A stretch of 64,000 nt of DNA from Streptomyces sp. TRM68367 (GTDB lineage Bacteria; Actinomycetota; Actinomycetes; Streptomycetales; Streptomycetaceae), in the NCBI RefSeq assembly GCF_014495685.1, contig NZ_JACTVI010000002.1, forward strand, positions 193,614-257,613, written 5' to 3'. This document shows, piece after piece, positions 53,581-62,549 of this stretch. How positions within the stretch are numbered: position 1 is the stretch's first letter; every line of letters begins with the position of its first letter. A model generated the notes under the pieces. That model was not told the DNA's origin. It searched no databases and was given only the letters and a program-made list of their open reading frames with translations. The position numbers and the translations under genes were made by a program.

Positions 53581-54678
53581 TCAGTGCGGCGCGTCCGAGC
53601 CTTCGTACGGCCCTCTCGCAGAGGGTGGTGCGGGTGACCTGGCGCGCAGGGTCAGGCCGAGCCATGTGGCCCAGCCGATCGGCTGGAGCGTCCAGAAGCT
53701 CAGGATCCGGTACAGCAGGGTGGCCGCGATGGCCTGGTCCGGGCGCAGGCCGTAGGAGATGAGCAGGGTCGCCAGGCTCACCTCGACGACGCCCAGGCTC
53801 CCGGGGGTAAGGCGCAGGCTGCCGGGGATCTGGGTGAGTGCGTACGCCAGAAGCAGCCCGCTCCAGGGCACTCCGATGCCCAGCGCCCACAGGCTGGCGG
53901 CCAGGCACGCGGCGTCGAACGTCCAGTTGAGCACGGCGAGACCGAAGGGCCGCAGCCAGGGGCGGAATCCGGGCTGCACGCTACGGGCCTGGGCCGTGAG
54001 CCCTGCCAGCGCCTCCTGGAGCCGCAGGACGCGCCGGGCCTGTCGGCCCGCACGCTTCCAGGCCCGTTGGACCGCCGCTCGGAGCCTCGCGGAACGGGCC
54101 AGCGCCAGCAGCACCAGGCTGAGGCCGACGGCCAGACCCAGCATGGCGAGGGCGGGGCGCAGTACCCCGCCCTGGCCGCCGAGACCCGCGGTGAGCGCTC
54201 CGGTCACGAGGAGGAGGAACAGGGCGAGTGCCGACAGCGCCCCGGAGGCGACCAGCACAGCGGCCGCGAGGACCTTCTCTGCGCGGCGACGGCGCAGCTG
54301 CCGGTAGAGCCAGGCGGCGGCGAAGGCCGCGCCGCCGGGCAGCGCACCGGCCACCGCGTTGGCGGCCATGGCCAGCGCCGTCATGCTCTTCAGGCTCAGC
54401 CGCACCCCGCCGGCGTGCAGCAGCCAGCGTTGCACGGCGGCGAAACACACGAGGGATGCCGCCTCGAAGGCCAGCGCCACGGCCAGCTTGGGCGGGCTCA
54501 CCCGGGCGACCAGCTGGGCCGCCCGGGCCAGCTCCTGCCGGTAGCCGATGGCGAGCAGCACGGCGGCCGTCACGAGGGCGGTGGCCCCCAGCCACCAGGC
54601 CCAGCCCGGTCGCGCGCCGTGTGGTTCCTGCGCGCGGCCGTTGATCTCGTCGAGATCGGGCTGGCGGGGCATCGGCAT
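53581..54678 (-). CDS. UPF0104/YbhN-like lipid flippase-type membrane protein
   Basis: A 365-residue protein with eight or so spans. GALPGGAAFAAAWLYRQLRRR and IPGSLRLTPGSLGVVEVSLATLLISYGL mark the lysylphosphatidylglycerol-synthase transmembrane family (no catalytic domain). ATG at 54678 or 54672. Confidence 0.8.
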   Translation of the reverse strand: MPMPRQPDLDEINGRAQEPHGARPGWAWWLGATALVTAAVLLAIGYRQELARAAQLVARVSPPKLAVALAFEAASLVCFAAVQRWLLHAGGVRLSLKSMTALAMAANAVAGALPGGAAFAAAWLYRQLRRRRAEKVLAAAVLVASGALSALALFLLLVTGALTAGLGGQGGVLRPALAMLGLAVGLSLVLLALARSARLRAAVQRAWKRAGRQARRVLRLQEALAGLTAQARSVQPGFRPWLRPFGLAVLNWTFDAACLAASLWALGIGVPWSGLLLAYALTQIPGSLRLTPGSLGVVEVSLATLLISYGLRPDQAIAATLLYRILSFWTLQPIGWATWLGLTLRARSPAPPSARGPYEGSDAPH

Positions 54679-54823
54679 TGGCTTTCGAGGGGGCGATAAC
54701 GCGAGGTGCCGTCGGTCTACTTCCTGTTACTTCCTGTGGCGACCTCGTCGGCAGACGAACACCCCTGCCGCCCGGCAGTTCGGTGACCGATATGACGGGG
54801 CTCCCGGACATGGCCGCATGACG

Positions 54824-55084
54824 TCAGGAGCCCTCCCGCGGAGGATCACCGGGGGCGCGCTGTTCTGCGGAGTCACGCTGGGCGGCCCTGAACTGGTCGA
54901 TCTCTGCCCGGAGGCGGGTGATCTCGGCGGTCTTCGCGTCCCGGTCAGCAGGGGCACCGGCGGTTTGTTCGTGTTGGTTCGCTGTCGGCTTCCGCCGCTG
55001 ATGCCGGCCCATGAGCCACATCATCAGGCACATTCCGACGGAGCAGGTGAGGAGCAGCAGGACGAACACAAGGGTCTGGGACAT
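54824..55084 (-). CDS. Small CSxGM membrane protein with coiled coil
   Basis: An 86-residue protein with LLLTCSVGMCLMMWLMG in the membrane and KTAEITRLRAEIDQFRAA behind. Third member of the CPxGM family, with Ser in place of Pro and an extra Cys. GGGAG precedes the ATG. It is the last gene of the sigma/anti-sigma unit and has no CCxRP partner. Confidence 0.65.
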   Translation of the reverse strand: MSQTLVFVLLLLTCSVGMCLMMWLMGRHQRRKPTANQHEQTAGAPADRDAKTAEITRLRAEIDQFRAAQRDSAEQRAPGDPPREGS

Positions 55085-55108
55085 CGTCAGCTCCCTTCAC
55101 GTGGTCGT

Positions 55109-55432
55109 TCACCGTGTGTCCTCCTTCGGTGGCGTCTGCGCTCTAGTCGCAGGTGCGCCGGTGGTGGGGGACTGCCGTGGTCTCCAGGGGCGGACGGTGC
55201 GGCCTGTCGACCCAGGCCGGGGTGGCCGTGGGCTGTCGGCGTCGGCCAGCAGTGGCAGGGCATCGCGGAGCAGCCGGGCCACGTCGGCGAGGCTGTCGCG
55301 CTCGGACCGGCACGCAGGACAGTGGGCGAGATGAGCCTCGATCGGTGCGTCCTCCCCGGGCTCCAGCACCCCGATCACGTAGGCGCCGAGCCACTCGCGG
55401 ATCTCGTCGCATCCTGCTGCGGGCTTCGGCAT
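55109..55432 (-). CDS. Zinc-finger anti-sigma factor
   Basis: A 107-residue soluble protein with a zf-HC2 motif, HLAHCPACRSE, plus an upstream Cys/His (GCDEIREWLGAY). ZAS proteins hold an ECF sigma factor until zinc or thiol stress releases it. The partner is the sigma gene at 55676. No membrane helix is present, so the sensor is cytosolic. Confidence 0.8.
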   Translation of the reverse strand: MPKPAAGCDEIREWLGAYVIGVLEPGEDAPIEAHLAHCPACRSERDSLADVARLLRDALPLLADADSPRPPRPGSTGRTVRPWRPRQSPTTGAPATRAQTPPKEDTR

Positions 55433-55477
55433 TGCTTCCCACCCTGTCTCGTCGTAGTCCGGCGGTTCGGGGCGCGA

Positions 55478-55579
55478 TCAGGTGCGGGCGTCGGAGCCGG
55501 TGTTCTTGGTGAAGTTGACCTCGGCCTCGGCGGCGGTGACGCCCTCCTGCCGGGCTTGGACGGCTTTGAGCTGAACAGC
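55478..55579 (-). pseudogene. Start-less fragment of 33 codons
   Basis: Between an in-frame TAG and TGA the frame reads VQARQEGVTAAEAEVNFTKN and ends SDART. It looks like the C-terminus of a lost gene; no start exists. Confidence 0.3.
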
Positions 55580-55597
55580 CTATATAAGAAGATTAGG
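55579..55597. promoter_or_regulatory. CCTA...TAGG AT-rich element
   Basis: An AT-rich stretch flanked by CCTA and TAGG, between the sigma and anti-sigma genes. It resembles the recurring family only weakly. Confidence 0.3.
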
Positions 55598-55675
55598 CCC
55601 CGGCTGTGAAGGATCGATAAGTGCGCGCGGATGTGTGTCCGGCGGCCGGCCCGGCCTCAGGCCGACGGAGCCCTG

Positions 55676-56368
55676 TCAGCCGTTTGCCAGTGCAGCCGCA
55701 GGGGCTGTGGCGTGGGGTCCGGGAGAACCGGTGGGAGCCGTCGTGGATTCCGTACCGCTGCCGGCGCGGTGGACCAGAGAGGTGCGCAGCCGGGCGCGGC
55801 CGCGGTGGATGCGGCTGCGTACCGTCCCGGTTTTGACGCCGAGCGTGGCGGCGACCTCCTCATAGGACAGGCCCTCGACGTCGCACAGGACGACCGCTGC
55901 GCGGAACGGAACGGGCAGGGCGTCGAGGGCGGCCTGGACGTCCGCGTCGAGGCGCGTGTCGTGGTGGGCCTGCGCCGGGTTCGGCTCGGCTGCCGACAGC
56001 CGCTCGGCGGCTGCGTCGGTCAGGTGCTCGAACCGGACGCGGGAACGCCGCCGGGTCATGTCGAGGAAGAGGTTGACGGTGATGCGGTGCAGCCATCCCT
56101 CGAAGGTTCCGGGCCGGAAGCGTGACAGGGACCGGAACACCCGGATGAAGACCTCCTGGGTGAGATCCTCGGCGTCGTGCTGGTTGCCGGTGAGCCGGTA
56201 GGCGAGCCGGTAGACCGGGTGCGCGTGCGTGCGGACGATCTCGTCCCAGCCTGGCACGGTCCACTCCTCACCCGGCTGACCGTCCTGGGCATCGGATCCG
56301 GCGTCCGAGTACGGGGAGAGGGCGCAGACGCCGGTGTGCGGGGTCCGTGAGATGGCCTGCTGCGTCAT
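55676..56368 (-). CDS. ECF RNA polymerase sigma factor
   Basis: A 230-residue sigma factor: region 2 is [18 protein letters not shown]...[21 protein letters not shown] and region 4 [44 protein letters not shown], the SigE/RpoE-type ECF. A zinc-finger anti-sigma gene lies 240 bases downstream. The start overlaps the stop of a 65-codon frame upstream (TGATG). Confidence 0.9.
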   Translation of the reverse strand: MTQQAISRTPHTGVCALSPYSDAGSDAQDGQPGEEWTVPGWDEIVRTHAHPVYRLAYRLTGNQHDAEDLTQEVFIRVFRSLSRFRPGTFEGWLHRITVNLFLDMTRRRSRVRFEHLTDAAAERLSAAEPNPAQAHHDTRLDADVQAALDALPVPFRAAVVLCDVEGLSYEEVAATLGVKTGTVRSRIHRGRARLRTSLVHRAGSGTESTTAPTGSPGPHATAPAAALANG

Positions 56369-56565
56369 CAGTACTTCCTCTCAGCCGTGTGGTGCGGGTG
56401 CGGACCGGGTGCATGGACAGGCACCGCGCCCTGCGGGCACGACGTACTGACCGACGCCGCAGGTGCCACGGTCCCGGCCGGGGCGTGGCCCGGGACGGGC
56501 ACGGCTGTCGGGTCTGTGCCCCGGTGTGGCCGAGGAGCATCGAATTGCCTCGCCACGCTGCTCAT
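56368..56565 (-). CDS. Possible 65-residue leader protein coupled to the sigma gene
   Basis: ATG at 56565 opens [16 protein letters not shown]..., a Pro/Ala/His protein with one Cys and [10 protein letters not shown] at the end. It has only a weak ribosome binding site, but its stop overlaps the sigma ATG, as in translational coupling. It could be a true small gene or a leader. Confidence 0.4.
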   Translation of the reverse strand: MSSVARQFDAPRPHRGTDPTAVPVPGHAPAGTVAPAASVSTSCPQGAVPVHAPGPHPHHTAERKY

Positions 56566-56578
56566 GTCTTCTGCTCTT

Positions 56579-56604
56579 CTGCGGTCGGTGTCGGCCGACC
56601 GCAG
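56579..56604 (-). promoter_or_regulatory. 10-bp perfect leader hairpin
   Basis: CTGCGGTCGG pairs with CCGACCGCAG around six bases, just before the 65-codon frame and sigma gene. It could be an operator or an RNA stem in the leader; no T-run follows. Confidence 0.5.
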
Positions 56605-56729
56605 AACAAAATTAGACGGAAGGGGATGAAGGCGCTGTGAAGAGTGCACGTGCTTCCCCGGAAAGACGGTGACTGCAGATGCACGCAGGTCCGTCTCCGC
56701 CCGTCCGGGACGTCTCCCTTGCGCGCTCG

Positions 56730-58280
56730 TCACAGGTCCACCGACAGAATTGGGCTGCGGCCGCGGGAGACGCACGGGTAGATCACATCGTGACGGCCGC
56801 GCTCGCCGAGGGCCAGCACGGTGTCGCGGTGGTCGGGGATTCCGCCCAGGACGCGCAGCTCGCAGCTGCCGCAGAAGCCCTCCTCGCAGGAGGAGGGAGC
56901 GTCGGGAACCGCCTCGCGGATGACCTCCAGCAGGCTGCGGCCGACCGGGACCGGCAGCACACGTCCGGTGCGCCGCAGCTCGACCTTGAACTCCCGAATG
57001 GAGGCCGAGCTGCCCGGCTGCGACAGGCTGGTGCTGGTGCGCGGGGCGGTGAAGCGTTCGGTGTGCAGATGTACGTCGGGGAAGTCCGCCATGGTCTTTT
57101 CCAGGGACGTGAGCAGGGCATCGGGGCCGCAGGCGTAGACCGCTGCGCCGGGCGGGGTGTCGGCCAGGGCGGTGGCGAGGTCGGGCAGGCCATCGGTGTC
57201 CTCGGGGACGAGGCGGACCCGGTCTCCGCCGAGAACCATGAGGTCGTCGGCGAAGGCCATGGTGGCCAGGGACCGGCCGCCGTAGAGCAGATGCCACTCC
57301 CGCCCGACCGCGGCCACGGCGCGCACCATGGGCAGGATGGGGGTGACGCCGATGCCGCCGGCGATGAACAGGTAGTGCTCGGCCAGGACCAGCGGGAACC
57401 TGTTGCGCGGCCCGCGGACGGCGACCCGCTGTCCGGCGCGCAGCGCATGCACCTCCGCCGATCCGCCGCGCCCGTCCGGCACGTGCAGGACCCCGATGCG
57501 GTACGTGTCCCGCTGGGACGAATCCCCGCACAGTGAGTACTTGCGGACCAGGCCGGAGGGCAGCACCAGGTCGATGTGGGCCCCGGGTTCCCAGGCGGGC
57601 AGCCGCGCGCCGTCCGCGGCGGCGAGTTCGACGCCGACGACACCGTCGGCGGCGTGCCGCAGCTCCTGGACGACGACGGGGCGCGCGGGCAGGTCGCGCC
57701 CCGTTGGCGGCCCGGTCGTCTGTCCCGTCGCAGGGGGTGCGCCGGGATCGTTGGCGCCGGTACGCCGTCCGATCAGCAACCGGTAGAGCGCGAGGAAAAC
57801 GATGGCCGCCACCAGCAGGAGCGCCGTCCAGCGCACCGCGGTCTCGTCGGTTCCGGCGGTCAGCGCGTGCACGGTGCTCAGCACGAACAGCGCGAAGGCG
57901 CTGGTGTGCACGTAGCGCCACCAGCGGTGCGGGATGCGCGTCTTCAGCAGGGAGGTGATCTGGACGGCGGCAAGCAGATAAAGGGCGATCACCCCCCAGG
58001 CCACTGCCACCGGCCGGTAGTCGGAGGTGAACGGGAACAGGATCTGGATCAGGCCGATGTCCACCCAAGAGTCGGCCACCAGGCCGAGCAGATGCACCCC
58101 AAGGAAGACCAGCGAGAGCCCGGACAGGAAGCGGTGCAGGTCGAGCAGGCGCCCCGGCACCGCTCGCGGGCCCAGCACCCGGGTGGACACCAGCAGTCCC
58201 CACACCACGGTGGCCGACAACAGCCACCAGGACATCAGCCCGCCGACGCGGGCGAGGTACCACCACAGTCGGGGGTCCAC
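56730..58280 (-). CDS. Ferric-reductase-like membrane flavoprotein with 2Fe-2S domain
   Basis: A 516-residue fusion. Residues 1-170 form about five spans of a ferric-reductase-like heme domain (His in LLDLHRFLSGLS and VHLLGLVAD, WRYVHTSAFALFVLSTVHAL). Next come a flavin/NAD module (RKYSLCGDSS, AGGIGVTPILPMVRA) and a C-terminal plant-type ferredoxin with Cys in SSCEEGFCGSCELRVLGG and VIYPCVSRG. It would carry electrons from NAD(P)H to heme at the membrane, reducing metals outside. GTG at 58280; it overlaps the apbE 3' end by 46 bases. Confidence 0.85.
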   Translation of the reverse strand: MDPRLWWYLARVGGLMSWWLLSATVVWGLLVSTRVLGPRAVPGRLLDLHRFLSGLSLVFLGVHLLGLVADSWVDIGLIQILFPFTSDYRPVAVAWGVIALYLLAAVQITSLLKTRIPHRWWRYVHTSAFALFVLSTVHALTAGTDETAVRWTALLLVAAIVFLALYRLLIGRRTGANDPGAPPATGQTTGPPTGRDLPARPVVVQELRHAADGVVGVELAAADGARLPAWEPGAHIDLVLPSGLVRKYSLCGDSSQRDTYRIGVLHVPDGRGGSAEVHALRAGQRVAVRGPRNRFPLVLAEHYLFIAGGIGVTPILPMVRAVAAVGREWHLLYGGRSLATMAFADDLMVLGGDRVRLVPEDTDGLPDLATALADTPPGAAVYACGPDALLTSLEKTMADFPDVHLHTERFTAPRTSTSLSQPGSSASIREFKVELRRTGRVLPVPVGRSLLEVIREAVPDAPSSCEEGFCGSCELRVLGGIPDHRDTVLALGERGRHDVIYPCVSRGRSPILSVDL

Positions 58281-59203
58281 GTCACAAACCTTTCCCAGAG
58301 CCCGGCGGAGTGCGCCGCGCCGTCTTCGGTCACGAGCAGGCCGGCGACCCCATGAGCCTCCAGCAGGGCGCTTCCGGTGGGCAGGCCGGCGATGAGCGCG
58401 GCCTTGGCCAGTACCTCCGCCCAGTGCGCCACACCGGCCACCACGGTGACGCCGGTCAGTTCACTCGCGGCCGGGGCACCAGTGGCCGGATCGATGAGGT
58501 GGTGGAACTCCCGCCCGGCCCGCTGCCACCGGCGGCGCAGCCGGGTGGAGGTGGCGACCGCACCGTCGGCGAGGGTCAGCCACGCCAGGTCCGTGCCCGG
58601 GCGGGCCTCGTCCTCGACCGCGACCGCCCACGCGTCCGCGCCAGGGGCGGCTCCCGTCGCACGTACGTCGCCGCCGAGGTTGACGCACGCCCCTTCAGCT
58701 CCCGCGGCCATCAACTCGTGGGCGAGCAGGTCGGCTGCGTATCCCTTGCCGATGCCGCCCAGGTCGAGCCGTACGCCGCGGGGCAGGCGCACCCGGTCCT
58801 CCCGGATCTCGATGTCCGCACAGCCCGGGGCGGGGGCGGTGGCGGTGGCGGGTGCGGGGCCGGCCGACAGCTCGCGCGGAAGTGCCTCGAAGCTGCGGGT
58901 GTAGCCGGCCTGCTCCAGGGCGGGCAGCACGGTCGGATCGAACAGGCCGCCGGTCACCTCCCACGCCTGCACGGCCCTGCGCACGAGCGCGACCGTCGGC
59001 GCGGAGACGCGGACCCACTGGCCCGACGCGGCGTTGAGGCGGCACAGCTCGCTGTCGGCACGGAACCGGGACCACAGCGCTTCCAGCTCGACCAGCCGGG
59101 AACGCGCCCGGGCCAGAAGCTCCGGACCTCGGCCGCCGACCACGAAGAGGTGACCGGCGGAGCCCATCACCGGGAACCGCGCCTCGGCCGCCTCAGCTGC
59201 CAC
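58235..59203 (-). CDS. apbE: ApbE-like FAD:protein FMN transferase
   Basis: A 322-residue protein with PVMGSAGHLFV, LDLGGIGKGYAADL, GACVNLGGDVRATG and HLIDPATGAPA, the ApbE signatures. ApbE links FMN to Ser/Thr in exported redox proteins. No FMN-binding domain partner or clear SGAT-type target motif is seen among its neighbours. It lacks a lipobox. Confidence 0.85.
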   Translation of the reverse strand: MAAEAAEARFPVMGSAGHLFVVGGRGPELLARARSRLVELEALWSRFRADSELCRLNAASGQWVRVSAPTVALVRRAVQAWEVTGGLFDPTVLPALEQAGYTRSFEALPRELSAGPAPATATAPAPGCADIEIREDRVRLPRGVRLDLGGIGKGYAADLLAHELMAAGAEGACVNLGGDVRATGAAPGADAWAVAVEDEARPGTDLAWLTLADGAVATSTRLRRRWQRAGREFHHLIDPATGAPAASELTGVTVVAGVAHWAEVLAKAALIAGLPTGSALLEAHGVAGLLVTEDGAAHSAGLWERFVTWTPDCGGTSPASAG

Positions 59204-59537
59204 TGCTGCGTGTCATCGGGGGCGACGGCATCGCCTGTCCCGGGGACTGCCCCTGGGGTGGAGAGGACGCGGCGGCCTCGCCCTGACCGCCGCACCCGCT
59301 GCCGCTGCTGCGCGTCACCGGAGAGGACGGCGTCCCCTGGGCCTGGGGCGATGCCGGAGTCGCCGCCGCCGGAGCCGAGGCGGCGGCCACGGACTCCGCC
59401 GCTGCCGTGGACGGCTCGGCGGCGGCCACCAGTGCCGCGGTGAGCAGCGTGGCACCGGCCAGGCTTGCGGCGGCCACCCCGACCCGCACCGCCATACGGC
59501 GGTCCTGCTCGTCGGCGGCGTCCAACTGGTCAGCCAC
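59193..59537 (-). CDS. Small exported protein with repeated SSG motif
   Basis: A 114-residue protein: a membrane segment (residues 16-39), an Ala/Pro/Ser region, and SSPVTRSSGSGCGG then SPPMTRSSGS, a repeated element. It overlaps the apbE start by 11 bases and the Met-rich gene by 8. Function unknown; the Ser/Thr repeats might be substrate for ApbE, but the usual target motif is not present. Confidence 0.5.
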   Translation of the reverse strand: MADQLDAADEQDRRMAVRVGVAAASLAGATLLTAALVAAAEPSTAAAESVAAASAPAAATPASPQAQGTPSSPVTRSSGSGCGGQGEAAASSPPQGQSPGQAMPSPPMTRSSGS

Positions 59538-59853
59538 CGTTCATGCCGTTCATGTTGTTGCCGCCGTTGCTCTGCTGGTTCTGGCTCTGGTTCTGCTGCT
59601 GTGATCCGTCGGGTGTCGGGCTGGCGCTGGGAGACGGCGTACCGGTCTGACCTCCCTGGCCGCCCTGCCCCATTTGCATGCCCATGCCCATCTCCATGCC
59701 GGACATCATGCCCATGCGCATGGCTTCCAGGTTCATTTGCATGTTCATGTCCATACCGCTCTGGCCGCCCATCCCCATGCCGCCCATGCCCATGCCGTTC
59801 ATGTCGCCCATGCCCATGCCGCCGTTCTGGCCGCCCATGCCGTTGTTCGGCAT
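59530..59853 (-). CDS. Met-rich (about 24 Met in 107 residues) protein
   Basis: The sequence is built of GM, MG and NM steps (GMGMGDMNGMGMGGMGMGG; MRMGMMSGMEMGMGMQMG), then a Gln/Ser/Asn linker and NNMNGMNGG. Third codon positions are almost all G or C in this frame, which supports it over the other frames. Met motifs bind Cu(I), as in CTR and CopA periplasmic proteins. The ATG at 59853 has no ribosome binding site and no signal peptide, so the true start may lie upstream in another frame, perhaps ATG 59914 with GGGAG before it. Confidence 0.55.
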   Translation of the reverse strand: MPNNGMGGQNGGMGMGDMNGMGMGGMGMGGQSGMDMNMQMNLEAMRMGMMSGMEMGMGMQMGQGGQGGQTGTPSPSASPTPDGSQQQNQSQNQQSNGGNNMNGMNGG

Positions 59854-59930
59854 GCCGTTGCCGTTGCTGGGCGCCGGGCTCGGGCGCGCATTGCTGGATG
59901 GGTCCAGGGAGCATCAGGCGTCTCCCAATA

Positions 59931-59947
59931 ACCTTAGTTGCTTAGGT
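59931..59947. promoter_or_regulatory. ACCTTAG-N3-CTTAGGT palindrome
   Basis: ACCTTAGTTGCTTAGGT pairs at six of seven positions, and its core CTTAGTTGCTTAG (59933-59945) fits CTWAG-N3-CTWAG exactly. It is upstream of the Met-rich/apbE/reductase operon. Confidence 0.6.
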
Positions 59948-59992
59948 TTGCTGTGATGGTGCGGGTTGCCTCGAACGGGAGATCCGCGGCGG

Positions 59993-62362
59993 CTACTGGC
60001 GGTGGGCGGGCTGGAAGCGGCGCAGCCGCAGGCTGTTGCTGACGACGAACACCGAGGAACTGGCCATCGCGGCCCCGGCGATGAGCGGGTTGAGCAGGCC
60101 GAGCGCGGCCAGTGGCAGGGCGGCGACGTTGTAGGCGAACGCCCAGAAGAGATTGCCCTTGATCGTGGCCAGTGTCCGGCGGGCGAGGCGGATCGCGTCG
60201 GCGGCGCCGCGCAGATCGCCCTTGACCAGGGTGAGATCGGCTGCCGCGATCGCGGCGTCCGTACCGGTGCCCATCGCCAGGCCCAGGTCGGCCTGGGCCA
60301 GCGCGGCGGCGTCGTTGACACCGTCGCCGACCATGGCGACGACCTTGCCCAGCGCTTGCAGCCGCTTGACCTCGGCGACCTTGTCCTCAGGGTGCACCTC
60401 GGCGATGACCTGCTCGATGCCCACCTCGGCCGCCACGTGCTCGGCAGCAGCAGTGTTGTCGCCGGTCAGCAGCACCGGGGTCAGACCCAGCTCCTTGAAC
60501 TGGGTGACGGCTGCCGCACTGGTGGTCTTGACGGTGTCGGCGACCACCAGCGCGGCGCGCACCTGGCCGCCCCAGGCAGCGAACACGACGGTACGGCCGG
60601 CGCGCTCGGCCTTCTTCTGCGCCTGGACCAGGGCGGCGGGGATCTCCAGGTCCTGGTCATCGGTCAGCCAACTCGCGCGTCCGGCGAGCACCTGGTGTCC
60701 GTCGACCGTGCCGGTGACGCCGCGCCCGGCGTGGTTGGCGAAGTCGGTGACGGGTGCGAGGGCGCCGGTCTCGTCGGCGGCGGCGTCCGCGATCGCCTTG
60801 GCGATCGGATGCTCGCTGGCGTGCTCCAGCGCGCCGGCCAGCCGCAGGATCTCGCCCCGGTCCTCGCCCTCGACGGTGATCACGTCGGCGAGGCGCATCT
60901 TGCCCTCGGTGACGGTGCCGGTCTTGTCCAGCACGATGGTGTCGATCCGGCGGGTGGACTCCAGCACCTCCGGGCCCTTGATCAGCAGCCCCAGCTGGGC
61001 ACCGCGCCCGGTGCCGACCATCAAGGCGGTCGGCGTGGCCAGCCCGAGCGCGCACGGGCAGGCGATGATCAGCACCGCCACCGCCGCGGTGAGTGCGAGG
61101 GCCGCGGGGTAGCCCAGGGTCAGCCAGGCGACCAGCGTCTCGACCGCCAGCAGGATCACCACGGGCACGAAGATCGCGGAGATGGAATCGGCGAGTCGCT
61201 GCACTTCGGCCTTGCCGGTCTGCGCCTCCTCGACCAGACGGGCGATCTGGGCGAGCTTGGTGTCTGAGCCCACGCGCGTGGCCCGTACGACGAGACGGCC
61301 TCCGGCGTTGACGGTGGCGCCGGTGACCGTGTCGTCCGGGCCGACCTCGACCGGCAGCGACTCGCCGGTCAGCAGCGACTCGTCCACCGCCGAGGTGCCC
61401 TCGACCACCACCCCGTCGCTGGCGATCTTCTCTCCGGGGCGCACCACGAACTCGTCCCCAACCGCCAACTGGTCAATCGGCACGCGTATTTCGCGTCCGC
61501 CCGCCCGTCTCCCACCACCGCCCTCAACGGAGAGCGCTTCGCGCTCGCCCCCTTCGTATCGCAGCACGGTGACGTCCTTGGCGCCCAGGTCCATCAGCGC
61601 CCGGATGGCCTCGCCGGCACGTCTGCGGGCGCGGGCCTCGAAGTAGCGGCCGGCCAGGATGAAGGCGGTCAGCGCCGCGGCCACCTCCAGATAGATCTCC
61701 GGCTGACCGGCATGCTCCCCGGACCGCGGCAGCAGGGAGAAGCCCATGCTCATGCCGGGCTCGCCCGCACCGCCCCAGAACAGGGCGTAGACGCTCCAGA
61801 CCCAGGCTGCCAGCACGCCGAGGGAGACCAGGGTGTCCATGGTCGCGGCCCGGTGGCGCAAGTTCAGCGCGGCGGCGCGGTGGAAGGGCCACGCCCCCCA
61901 CAACGCCACCGGCGAGGCCAGCGCGAAGGCCAGCCACTGCCAGAAGCGGAACTGCAGGGGCGGGACCATGGACAGCACCACCACCGGCACGGTCAGCGCC
62001 GCCGAGACCAACAGCCGGTCCCGCAGCGCCCGCACATGCCGCTCCTCCTCGCTCCCCAGCCCATCACCAGCCGCTGCCTGACTCCCGGTCGCAGCCGAGG
62101 CGGGCGGCGCGGGCAGGCTGGCGCCGTACCCGGTGGCCTTCACCGTGGCGATCAGGTCCTGCGGCGTCAGATCCTCGGGGTAGCCGACCCGTGCGCTGGC
62201 GGTGGCGAAGTTCACCGACGAGCTCACCCCGGGCAGCTTGTTCAGCTTCCGCTCGATCCGCGCCGCACACGAGGCGCAGGTCATGCCGGTGATGGCCAGA
62301 TCGACGGACTGCGCCGGTTCGGCCTGCTCGGCCGCCGTCGGCTCGGAGGTCGTGGTCGTCAT
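59993..62362 (-). CDS. copA: Cu(I)-exporting P1B-type ATPase
   Basis: A 789-residue ATPase with one N-terminal HMA domain (GMTCASC, Cys29 and Cys32), eight spans, the membrane metal site [10 protein letters not shown], phosphorylation site [11 protein letters not shown] motif (SEHPIAKAI) and hinge [10 protein letters not shown]. These mark subgroup P1B-1 Cu(I) exporters. ATG at 62362 has GGAAG upstream. It follows copZ (187 bases between) and a MerR-controlled promoter, so copper induction is expected. Confidence 0.95.
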   Translation of the reverse strand: MTTTTSEPTAAEQAEPAQSVDLAITGMTCASCAARIERKLNKLPGVSSSVNFATASARVGYPEDLTPQDLIATVKATGYGASLPAPPASAATGSQAAAGDGLGSEEERHVRALRDRLLVSAALTVPVVVLSMVPPLQFRFWQWLAFALASPVALWGAWPFHRAAALNLRHRAATMDTLVSLGVLAAWVWSVYALFWGGAGEPGMSMGFSLLPRSGEHAGQPEIYLEVAAALTAFILAGRYFEARARRRAGEAIRALMDLGAKDVTVLRYEGGEREALSVEGGGGRRAGGREIRVPIDQLAVGDEFVVRPGEKIASDGVVVEGTSAVDESLLTGESLPVEVGPDDTVTGATVNAGGRLVVRATRVGSDTKLAQIARLVEEAQTGKAEVQRLADSISAIFVPVVILLAVETLVAWLTLGYPAALALTAAVAVLIIACPCALGLATPTALMVGTGRGAQLGLLIKGPEVLESTRRIDTIVLDKTGTVTEGKMRLADVITVEGEDRGEILRLAGALEHASEHPIAKAIADAAADETGALAPVTDFANHAGRGVTGTVDGHQVLAGRASWLTDDQDLEIPAALVQAQKKAERAGRTVVFAAWGGQVRAALVVADTVKTTSAAAVTQFKELGLTPVLLTGDNTAAAEHVAAEVGIEQVIAEVHPEDKVAEVKRLQALGKVVAMVGDGVNDAAALAQADLGLAMGTGTDAAIAAADLTLVKGDLRGAADAIRLARRTLATIKGNLFWAFAYNVAALPLAALGLLNPLIAGAAMASSSVFVVSNSLRLRRFQPAHRQ

Positions 62363-62549
62363 GTTCGAGGCTCTTCCTTGGGCTGCGAGGACCGGAGACT
62401 GGTCAGGGAAATGGCCGACCGGGGCACGTGCCCGGCCGGCCGCGCGTCGCCGGTGGCGGGCGTACGGACGGGGCATGCGCCGCGCGGACACTCCGGCCAG
62501 GTCTTCGCCGACCAGCAATCCCCTGATCCTCGGTCGTTCAGGGGTGGGG

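Noticed and set aside
59315..59914. His-rich minus-strand frame starting at ATG 59914 with a good ribosome binding site
   Set aside because: Its codon bias is poor and its end runs through two other genes. The start may still belong to the Met-rich gene if an upstream frameshift exists.
48148..59947. CCTWAG palindromes as DmdR/IdeR iron boxes
   Set aside because: The iron box needs TTAGGTTAG-type halves joined without a three-base gap; these sites have CTTAG-N3-CTAAG instead.
59674..59956. His/Ala-rich and Met/Pro-rich frames on the plus strand opposite the Met-rich gene
   Set aside because: GGCATG repeats give CAT-rich reading in shifted or antisense frames; third-position G/C supports the minus-strand Met frame.
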